Below, piece by piece: positions 25,795 through 32,692 of a stretch of 36,964 bases of DNA (the first letter of the stretch is position 1; each line of letters starts with the position of its first letter). This stretch comes from an uncultured Akkermansia sp. (lineage in GTDB: Bacteria; Verrucomicrobiota; Verrucomicrobiia; Verrucomicrobiales; Akkermansiaceae): positions 1 through 36,964 of the forward strand of contig CANQGG010000021.1 in NCBI GenBank assembly GCA_947601655.1, read 5' to 3'. The notes beneath the pieces are model-generated. The model saw nothing but the letters and a program-made list of their open reading frames with translations. It had not been told where the DNA came from and did not search any database. The translations under genes and the position numbers were made by a program.

Positions 25795-27245
25795 GGTTTC
25801 GTTCCTTCCAGTAGGGTTGTAATCTCTGCCAATACCTGATCAATTTCCGCATTCAAAGAAGCACGCTCGCTTTCATATTGCTGGATCAGCTCCCACGGCT
25901 CCAAGATTTCCTCTTCCTTTCGTGGGAAAGGGCAGCATTTATCAAAATTGTAGTTGAGAGCTTGCAATTCCTCTGTCGTATAAAAGCGCGCCTTATCGAA
26001 ACCATCGATGACAATGGGCTGCTTGTTCTTCCACCATGCGCGAGCAGGGTCAAAATGCTTGTCCTGCATGGGTCTTGTTTTGGTGAAGCTCTTGACGCCC
26101 TCCGGGTAATCCAACCTGTAGAACCACACGCCGCCGGAAGCAACACCTTTTTGGAAAAATAGCAGATTGGTGTTCACGCTGGCATAAGGTTTGAATACTT
26201 GGGGCAAGCGAATGATGGTGTGAAGGCCGTATTCTTTCAGCAATTTTTCCTTCAGTGCCTTTTTTACTGACTCTGTACCAAACATGAATCCGTCGGGAAG
26301 GACAATGCCGCAACGCCCACGATCTTTCAGGAGCTGCATAATGAGCGCTAAAAACAGATCGGCGGTTTCGGAGGTTTGAAACTCTAGCGAAAAGTTCTGT
26401 TTGATAGCCGCGTCCTCTGCACCCCCGAAGGGAGGATTTGTGACAATCACATCCACACGATCCTTTGCTGAGTAATCGGAAAGAGGACGGGCAAGGGAGT
26501 TCTGGTGGCGGATCTGCGGCACTTCAATGTCGTGCAGGATCAGGTTCGTCATTGCCAACAGGTACGGCAACGGCTTTTTCTCCCATCCGAAGATTGTTGT
26601 TTGCAGGGTCTTTAGCTCTTCCGTTGAGGTCACGCTACCCAAATGCGCAATGGTGCTGGTGAGGAACCCACCCGTGCCGCAGGCTGGATCTAACACGGAT
26701 TCTCCAAGCTTGGGATCGATCATTTCCACGACAAAGTTCGTAACGGGGCGAGGCGTATAAAATTCACCCGCTCTTCCGGCGCTTTGCAGATCTTTGAGCA
26801 TTCCTTCGTATAATTCATTAAAGGTATGCTTTTTTCGCGCATCGATAAAATCAACTTGATCATTGATGCGACTGATAAGCTGGCGGAGATAGACGCCGGA
26901 CTTCATGTAGTTATTGATGTCCTCAAAGACCCCGCGCACCACGAATTTACGTAAGTCTCCATCAGAAGCATCAAGTTTTTTGAGATCTTCGAATAGCTTG
27001 TTTACAAAATTTATCAGGGAGTCACCGGTGATGCCTTCTTTATCCGCCGCCCAGTCACGCCAACGCAACCCCTTCGGAATCACGCCGTGGTAGTCGGAGT
27101 GAAATTCCCAGCTCATTTCCTTGGCATCAAAGGCTTTCAGGAACAAAAGCCAGGTGATTTGCTCGATATATTGCGCGTCGCCATTCAGACCGGCATCTTT
27201 GCGCATAATATCTTCCAGCGATTTTATCAATGCGGACATTGCCAT
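25791..27245 (-). CDS. hsdM: Type I restriction-modification DNA methyltransferase HsdM
   Basis: N6-adenine methyltransferase subunit that protects host DNA and forms the core of the complex. It has 484 residues: an N-terminal HsdM domain (to about 140), then the methylase fold with FYTPR at 162-166, the AdoMet-binding DPACGTGG at 186-193 and the catalytic NPPF at 270-273. The start at 27245 is preceded by AGAAAGGA, a good Shine-Dalgarno. The stop overlaps hsdS. It is the second gene of hsdR-hsdM-hsdS. Complete. Confidence 0.97.
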   Translation of the reverse strand: MAMSALIKSLEDIMRKDAGLNGDAQYIEQITWLLFLKAFDAKEMSWEFHSDYHGVIPKGLRWRDWAADKEGITGDSLINFVNKLFEDLKKLDASDGDLRKFVVRGVFEDINNYMKSGVYLRQLISRINDQVDFIDARKKHTFNELYEGMLKDLQSAGRAGEFYTPRPVTNFVVEMIDPKLGESVLDPACGTGGFLTSTIAHLGSVTSTEELKTLQTTIFGWEKKPLPYLLAMTNLILHDIEVPQIRHQNSLARPLSDYSAKDRVDVIVTNPPFGGAEDAAIKQNFSLEFQTSETADLFLALIMQLLKDRGRCGIVLPDGFMFGTESVKKALKEKLLKEYGLHTIIRLPQVFKPYASVNTNLLFFQKGVASGGVWFYRLDYPEGVKSFTKTRPMQDKHFDPARAWWKNKQPIVIDGFDKARFYTTEELQALNYNFDKCCPFPRKEEEILEPWELIQQYESERASLNAEIDQVLAEITTLLEGTKP

Positions 27246-27261
27246 AACCAGTCCTTTCTAT

Positions 27262-29580
27262 TTACGCGGCGTATATTGCCGCCTCTAATTCTTTGATTGC
27301 TTCACGGTACTTATCAATACCCTTAAAAATTGAATTGACAATATAGACCTGTCCACCATATTGCGTGAGCGGCGCTACTTTCAAAACATCTACATTTTCG
27401 AGATCGACAAGCCCGTTATCAGCGTATTTTGTCAAAAGAACGTCGAGAATCTCTGCTGCCTTTTCTCCGTATTTGGTGAAATAGTTGAGTTTCCGGACAC
27501 GCTCAGCGCGTTCCTTTCTTGTCAACAGCGGCTTGTCAAAAGCGATATGAAGAATCATGTCAAACGGGTCAAGGTCTTTCCCCACCTCTTCGCACAAGTC
27601 CTCAAAAAATACACCTCGCTTTTCAAGCTCCTCTATGATCACTTGCTTTTTCTCTGCGCTATTCCATACGGAGATGAACTCATTAAGCGAGGCGTATTGA
27701 CCGAGTACATTGCGCTTTGTGTAGTCAACCAGACTCTCTGTAATGAGTTTCCCGCTTTCATCAAGATACTGAACACGTTCTTTGGAAACCGTAACAGGTG
27801 TTTTCCCTAAAACGTATCTCACCCTCTCCTTATCAGGAAGGGGCCCTATTCTCGGAGGGGCATCCGGTTCCGGATCCGTTTTACGTCCGTAATCTTCGTT
27901 TTGTTCAATCGGTCCATCAAAATCAGGGTCATGAAACAGGCTTGTCACACCGCGAAAATCAAAGATTGTAAAGTAGAGTTTCTCTAAATCTTCCCGCACG
28001 CGGGTGCCTCGCCCGATAATCTGCTTAAACTCGGTCATTGAGCGAATATTTGAGTCCAGAATGATGTTTTTGACAGTTTGGACGTCCACGCCGGTGGACA
28101 ACAGCTTTGATGTCGTGACAAGCACGGGATACTTACTTTCTACATTGCGAAAATTATCGAGTTGCCTGACACCTGCCTCATCGTTGGCTGTGATACGCAT
28201 GACATAGCGGTCATCCTCCGCGCACATGTCGGGATTTTCATTAACAAGGGCCTGGCGCATTCTGTCGGCGTGTTCCTGATCCACACAGAAGAAAATGCTC
28301 TTATCCATACGACAGTCGTGTTTCTTCAAATAATCAGATACCGTCTTTGCCACGAGTTTTGTTCGCTGTTCGAGGACAAGATTTTTATCGAAATCCTTTG
28401 TGGCATATACCCGATTATCAATCACCTCTCCGTTATCATCGAGCTGTCCCTCATAGGGGACAAAGCCTTCAATATCCTTGTCAAAAAATACGCGAATCAC
28501 ACGATAGGGAGCAAGGAATCCGTCATCAATACCTTGCTTCAATGAATACGTGTAGATGGGCTCTCCAAAATAATCAGTACTGGAAACGTCGCTTGTTTCC
28601 TTCGGGGTGGCAGTCAATCCGATTTGTGTTGCGGATGAAAAATACTCCAGAACCTCGCGCCATTGGCTATCCGCTTTGGCGCTGCCTCTGTGACACTCAT
28701 CAACCACAACCAGATCAAAGAAGTTAGGGCTAAACTGCTTGAATAAACTGTTTGCATCTTCATCCTCTCCGGTCAATCCCTGATAGAGCGCGAGGTAAAT
28801 CTCATGAGCCGTGTCAAAATTCTGCTTTTTAACCCACGTCATTTTATCCCGGAACGGGGCGAAATCGTTTGTGAACGTTTGCGAAATGAGCGCGGTTCGG
28901 TCGGCAAGAAAGAGAATCCGCTTTTTGATGCCTGCTTTCCATAGGCGCCAGATGATTTGGAATGCCGTGTATGTCTTACCCGTACCTGTCGCCATAACGA
29001 GCAATATGCGGTTTTCACCTTTCGCAATAGCTTCGACTGTTTTATTGATGGCATTTATCTGATAATAACGCGGCTGTTTGTTCGGGTTGTCAGAATAGTA
29101 CGGTTCATTGATGACTTTCTCCTGAGCAGGGTTGATGTGATTCTGTTGACGATACAGTTCCCACAACTTTTCCGGCGAGGGGAAATCGCCCAGAGACAAA
29201 GTTACTTCCGCATCGCCCTGTGTTATATATTTGTTACGAAATACAAATCCATCGCCGTTTGAAGAGAAAACGAATGGTATATCCATCATTCTGGCGTAGT
29301 CCAAAGCCTGCTGCATACCGCCACCTACAGTATGAGTGTTGTCTTTCGCCTCAACTATGGCAATAGGTTTATTGGGCTTATAAAAAAGCACGTAATCTGC
29401 CTTTAGAGGCTTTTCCCGTTTGCATGTCTTACCACGAGCAACGATTCGACCGTTAGTGATAGGGTACTCTGCTCGAATTTGGGTATATAAATTCCACCCG
29501 GCACGAACAATAGCGGGTGTTATAAACTTATCGCGAATGTCTGTTTCGGAAAGATTCTTTTTATCAAATGGATCATTCAT
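27262..29580 (-). CDS. hsdR: Type I restriction enzyme endonuclease subunit HsdR
   Basis: Motor and nuclease subunit that translocates and cuts unmethylated DNA. It has 772 residues, the shorter EcoKI-like HsdR type. The N-terminal PD-(D/E)XK nuclease is visible as D62 (ADYVLFY) and E77/K79 (IAIVEAKD). The SF2 helicase motor has Walker A ATGTGKT at 197-203, DECH at 294-297, TATP at 323-326 and QIIGRGTRVRED for motif VI. The start at 29580 has a strong AAAGGAGAA Shine-Dalgarno, unlike the core genes of this window. It begins 23 bp after the end of the homopolymer-interrupted ORF at 29604-29940, read on the same strand. Confidence 0.97.
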   Translation of the reverse strand: MNDPFDKKNLSETDIRDKFITPAIVRAGWNLYTQIRAEYPITNGRIVARGKTCKREKPLKADYVLFYKPNKPIAIVEAKDNTHTVGGGMQQALDYARMMDIPFVFSSNGDGFVFRNKYITQGDAEVTLSLGDFPSPEKLWELYRQQNHINPAQEKVINEPYYSDNPNKQPRYYQINAINKTVEAIAKGENRILLVMATGTGKTYTAFQIIWRLWKAGIKKRILFLADRTALISQTFTNDFAPFRDKMTWVKKQNFDTAHEIYLALYQGLTGEDEDANSLFKQFSPNFFDLVVVDECHRGSAKADSQWREVLEYFSSATQIGLTATPKETSDVSSTDYFGEPIYTYSLKQGIDDGFLAPYRVIRVFFDKDIEGFVPYEGQLDDNGEVIDNRVYATKDFDKNLVLEQRTKLVAKTVSDYLKKHDCRMDKSIFFCVDQEHADRMRQALVNENPDMCAEDDRYVMRITANDEAGVRQLDNFRNVESKYPVLVTTSKLLSTGVDVQTVKNIILDSNIRSMTEFKQIIGRGTRVREDLEKLYFTIFDFRGVTSLFHDPDFDGPIEQNEDYGRKTDPEPDAPPRIGPLPDKERVRYVLGKTPVTVSKERVQYLDESGKLITESLVDYTKRNVLGQYASLNEFISVWNSAEKKQVIIEELEKRGVFFEDLCEEVGKDLDPFDMILHIAFDKPLLTRKERAERVRKLNYFTKYGEKAAEILDVLLTKYADNGLVDLENVDVLKVAPLTQYGGQVYIVNSIFKGIDKYREAIKELEAAIYAA

Positions 29581-29603
29581 TGCTATATTCTCCTTTCAAT
29601 TCA

Positions 29604-29940
29604 TCACGCACAAATTCTGAAATCGACACCCTCAAAATTCAACGGAACCCCACTCCATTGCCGACGTCGGACAAACACCTCACCCTTGCTCTTTCGGGAA
29701 ATCCCCGGAGCATTGGTATGCGAGAAAAAGAACGATACAGAGCGTATAATTAAAAACCAACCACTCTCTGTACCTTCACAATTATCAAATTCAACCCTCC
29801 ACTCAAAACATTCCCCCTGTTGCAGCGGCTCATTTTCAACCTCCTCGCGCTGCGTGCAAAATTCACACCCACTACCTAACTTATTTTGCCTTAGAGGATT
29901 ACCCCCCCCCCCACGATATATTGATTTCAGTGTTTTGCAT
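29604..29940 (-). pseudogene. ORF interrupted at a homopolymer tract upstream of hsdR, possibly phase-variable
   Basis: From the ATG at 29940 the minus strand reads MQNTEINISW and enters eleven G (C tract at 29902-29912). With eleven G a TAA follows at once. With ten or thirteen G the frame stays open for about 100 more codons to TGA at 29606-29604, about 111 residues (ten G) including CEFCTQREEVENEPLQQ and FEWRVEFDN. A TATACT box (29956-29951) lies 10 nt before the ATG, the same near-leaderless layout as other genes here. It ends 23 bp before hsdR, so it could be the first gene of the hsd operon. The family is unknown. Decay or a tract-length assembly error are alternatives. Confidence 0.45.
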
Positions 29941-30113
29941 AACTAGATATAGTATAGCGCGTTCTCATTGTATACCTTTCTCTATCTGATACAAGAATAA
30001 TTTGCAATTAACAAAATTATTCCTCAATCCTGTTTGTATAATTAGGTGGATTGTTTCTTTATTTAAGCAAGTTTTACGCTGTTTTATTGGCAGACTGGCA
30101 AATGCATTTGGAT

Positions 30114-30402
30114 GTACCATGGAGCGTGGATGATGTACCATGTACCGATGTACCATGGACCATGGATCATGTAGAAAATTTGGCGAGCTTTGCTCGCGAA
30201 GTTGCGGAGCAGGAGCAAGGCGAATTTCTGAATCAACGCGGTTTTTGCGGCAGGAAAGGCTTTGAGATGGACCGATGTACCTTTTCATGTACCATGTACC
30301 GATGTACGATGACTCACAGCCGCCTCACGGCTGTTCGCCCTGCGGGCAAAAGCTGTGCTTTTGTCCAAACTGCCTTACGGCCGTCGGCAGTTTTGTACCA
30401 TG
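30114..30402. repeat. GTACCATG boxes
   Basis: The octamer GTACCATG occurs at 30114, 30135, 30150, 30289 and 30395, with related GTACC words between (30142, 30277, 30296) and CCATGG palindromes (30118, 30153 and 30160). It is not a CRISPR: spacing is irregular. Function unknown. Confidence 0.6.
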
Positions 30403-30472
30403 TATTTGATAATGTGCGCTTTGCGCATGTTTTTGGAGGGATTGCGGAGGGGCGGACCGCCGTGGGGCGGTC
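30183..30472. repeat. Cluster of six short perfect stem-loops
   Basis: Stems with 2-11 base loops: GCGAGC/GCTCGC (30183-30197), CAGCCG/CGGCTG (30317-30333), GCCC/GGGC (30337-30347), AAACTGCC/GGCAGTTT (30367-30393), TGCGC/GCGCA (30415-30427), GACCGCC/GGCGGTC (30455-30472). Several loops share CTTACGG or CTCACGG. They resemble dispersed small palindromic repeats seen in many bacterial intergenic regions. Confidence 0.65.
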
Positions 30473-30711
30473 AGTAAGTCATTTCCGATGATTCAGGGGA
30501 GTCAGGCATGGCGGAGAGCTGCCTTTCTGTTTCAAGCCAATCAACGTTGAATCCACGAGCGAGGGCATAACGCGTCAGCTATCAATTCAATGTATTGATA
30601 CAAAATAGTTTCAAAGATCATCTGCAGGGAGTTGAAGGCTCTCAGAGAAAATTTTATCGAACATGTGTGAACAATCTGCGTCATTTTTGATTTCGCTGTT
30701 GGAAATGGGTG

Positions 30712-30717
30712 TATAAT
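30712..30717 (+). promoter_or_regulatory. -10 box at the ADP-ribosylglycohydrolase gene
   Basis: A perfect TATAAT ends 6 nt before the ATG at 30724, so transcription would start on or at the start codon. A possible -35 (TTGATT, 30687-30692) is 19 bp upstream. The box decides the start: the GTG at 30709 lies in front of the -10. Confidence 0.55.
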
Positions 30718-30723
30718 GAGTTC

Positions 30724-31635
30724 ATGTGCAAGTCTTCTTTTTCTCCTTCGTCTCGGCTTTGGAGCGCTTTCATGGCAGGGGATGCCCTAGGGGCGTCAGC
30801 TGAATTTTCCTATCGTGGTGATATTGTTTCCCTCTTCCCGAACGGGTTGCGGAAGATGGTTCCCGGTTTTGCCACCATGGCTGGTCGAGAGGCCGGTGTG
30901 GTGACAGATGACACGCAGATGGCCGCTTGCCTGCAGCGCGCGTTGGTGCGCGCGGACGGCTACGACCCGGACATCGCCCGCGAGGAATACCTCGCCTGGC
31001 TTGCCACCGATCCACCGGATGTCGGGGAAACGGTGAAGGATGCGCTGGAGGGGCGCTGCAATTTGGAGTCGCAGGCGAATGGGGCGCTCATGCGCGTGTT
31101 TCCCATCGCTCTGTGGGCGGTGGAGCATCCCGGGTTTGATTGGCGGGAGGCGGCCCTGCAGGACGCAGCCCTCACCCATCCGCACCCCACCTGTCTCCTC
31201 GCGAATTACGTTTTCACCGGTTCTCTCGTCTTCGCTCTCACTGCTGCACGGAAGGGACGCCCGGCTTCTCCTCAGCGAGTTTTCCGCCACGCTCTTGCCC
31301 TCTGCAAAGGGAAGGAGAGCCCATTGGGTCCGAACCATCCTTCCACCGTCGCCGTGGAGGCAACTCTTTGTGCGTCTCTTCACCATGTGCCGGACTACGA
31401 TGGCGAGTTCATCGGCTGGGTTCTCGTGACGCTGCAGGGCGCCTTCTACCAGCTTCTCCATGCGCCTTCCCTGCGCTCTGCCATCACTCGCTCCGCCTCT
31501 GCCGGCGGCGATACCGACACCAATGCCGCCACCGCCGCCGTGCTTTACGCCGCCACCTTCCCCGATGCCTCTCTGCCAGCCACCTGGCTCACTACCCTCC
31601 GCCGCAAAAATCCGGAGTACGCTCACCTGATCTGA
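30724..31635 (+). CDS. ADP-ribosylglycohydrolase family protein
   Basis: Metal-dependent hydrolase that removes ADP-ribose from proteins or small molecules. It has 303 residues, all alpha. Family motifs: MAGDALGASAEF near 17, the metal-binding TDDT at 61-64, NGALMRVFPIA in the middle, and AGGDTDTNAA near 260 carrying the second metal Asp set. The ATG at 30724 is chosen over an upstream GTG (30709) because the TATAAT lies at 30712-30717. It is a single gene with no DraT-like ADP-ribosyltransferase nearby, so the substrate is unknown. Its end overlaps tail-to-tail by 13 bp with the next gene. Confidence 0.9.
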   Translation: MCKSSFSPSSRLWSAFMAGDALGASAEFSYRGDIVSLFPNGLRKMVPGFATMAGREAGVVTDDTQMAACLQRALVRADGYDPDIAREEYLAWLATDPPDVGETVKDALEGRCNLESQANGALMRVFPIALWAVEHPGFDWREAALQDAALTHPHPTCLLANYVFTGSLVFALTAARKGRPASPQRVFRHALALCKGKESPLGPNHPSTVAVEATLCASLHHVPDYDGEFIGWVLVTLQGAFYQLLHAPSLRSAITRSASAGGDTDTNAATAAVLYAATFPDASLPATWLTTLRRKNPEYAHLI

Positions 31636-32390
31636 TCCTCTTTCAGCTTAGCGATGATTTCAGCCAGGGTGAGCGTTGGCGGAATCAGGTAGTGCGGCTT
31701 GACCTCGTCCACGCCGGGCATGTATTGTTGCGTCCGCCGTTCCCAGTCGGCAAACGACTCGCCACGGTGCACAGGGGCGTGAAGCGGGGGGATCTCCTTC
31801 CACGGACGTTTCGGAGCTCGTGGAATAGCACGGAGAACCTCCCAAGCCGTACTGAGCCTCGGACGGAACCAGGGCAGCGTGGTACCCAATTCCTTGGCAA
31901 CGGGATCAAGCAATTTGTAAATATAGCATGAGCCGCTGAGAACGGAGCCATTGATGTGGAGCGCATACAGGGGGTGTCCTTCAACAGAGGTCCGCTTCCA
32001 GCCACCTTCCCCTATTTTCCACCACCGCAGGAGATCCCCTAAATCAGGCGTCGAAAGCGGAGCTCCTCCCTTTACCTCCCGGCATTCCGCCATCTCCGGC
32101 ACTTGTATCATTTTCTCCGTATTCTCCAGCAACAGGTCGATGTTGTCCGACAACAGCTCCAGCGCGTCTCCTTGCGGCACAGGTCGGCGGTTGCAAAGCT
32201 CCACCGGCTGCGCCAAGAATTCTTTCCACTCCTGTGACGTTTCAGGCTGGTGATTCAACCATTTGTTTTCAGACTTCTGCTCCGCGCTTTGAGGCGCCCC
32301 ACTTGAAGGTAAGATGGGCCCTTGAGGTACGGATGCATTGGAGCGGGAGAAATCACCAGTCGGCGAGAGTAATCTATCGAATCTTGACAT
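31623..32390 (-). CDS. Hypothetical protein
   Basis: Not recognised. 255 residues from the ATG at 32390 (MSRFDRLLSPTGDF); the frame runs on to 32543 but that part looks less protein-like. The N-terminal 60 residues are Ser/Pro-rich and probably disordered. The rest is globular with many Trp (DLLRWWKIGEGGWKR, SLEG-type turns) and ends LTLAEIIAKLKEDQIR. No signal peptide or membrane helix. No clear Shine-Dalgarno. It converges on the ADP-ribosylglycohydrolase gene with 13 bp overlap. Codon use is like the core genes rather than the AT-rich gene upstream. Confidence 0.6.
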   Translation of the reverse strand: MSRFDRLLSPTGDFSRSNASVPQGPILPSSGAPQSAEQKSENKWLNHQPETSQEWKEFLAQPVELCNRRPVPQGDALELLSDNIDLLLENTEKMIQVPEMAECREVKGGAPLSTPDLGDLLRWWKIGEGGWKRTSVEGHPLYALHINGSVLSGSCYIYKLLDPVAKELGTTLPWFRPRLSTAWEVLRAIPRAPKRPWKEIPPLHAPVHRGESFADWERRTQQYMPGVDEVKPHYLIPPTLTLAEIIAKLKEDQIR

Positions 32391-32578
32391 ATCTTTGAGT
32401 TGTGCTTGATTGGTTGAATAATCGACAGCACAAGCCCGTAGATACAAAAAACCGCAGCTTCCACCCGCTTTCGGGGGTGAATGCCACGGCATCTCGTTCA
32501 CTACAATCAGCGTTCCCGCCGAAGGATTGACCTGTGCCGTCACATTATTTGCCCGTCCACCGCACGCACGGCTTCCGG

Positions 32579-32598
32579 AGTGACCTTACGGCGTCACT
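32579..32598. repeat. Small stem-loop with CTTACGG loop
   Basis: AGTGAC (32579-32584) pairs with GTCACT (32593-32598) around CTTACGGC. The loop sequence is shared with the stem-loops at 30317-30393, so this is probably another copy of the same small palindromic element. Confidence 0.5.
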
Positions 32599-32692
32599 TA
32601 ACCCATTCGCGAAGTTCTTTTTCCTCCGCTCTGTGCCTTTCTTTTACCACCACTACCCTGCCTTAGCAAGCACTATTTTGAAAAACACATTT

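Larger units (their letters stand above)
29957..30723. other. Intergenic region with stem-loops and short repeats
   Basis: There is no credible gene in this stretch. 29957-30110 is AT-rich without visible structure. 30111-30472 holds GTACCATG boxes and six short stem-loops, listed separately. 30473-30700 shows nothing clear. The 146-codon frame at 30051-30491 is made of the repeats themselves and was rejected. Confidence 0.6.

Noticed and set aside
29661..29670. Ten-base palindrome CCGACGTCGG
   Set aside because: It lies inside the homopolymer-interrupted ORF and has no partner copy or flanking operator structure; chance cannot be excluded.
30051..30491. A 146-codon plus-strand frame in the stem-loop region
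   Set aside because: Composed of the GTACCATG boxes and palindromes; the peptide is low-complexity and Cys/Pro/Arg-rich.
30796..31931. Long frames on both strands over the ADP-ribosylglycohydrolase gene and its 3' neighbour
   Set aside because: Gly/Arg-rich shadows of GC-rich coding sequence; the family motifs are in the + frame at 30724-31635.
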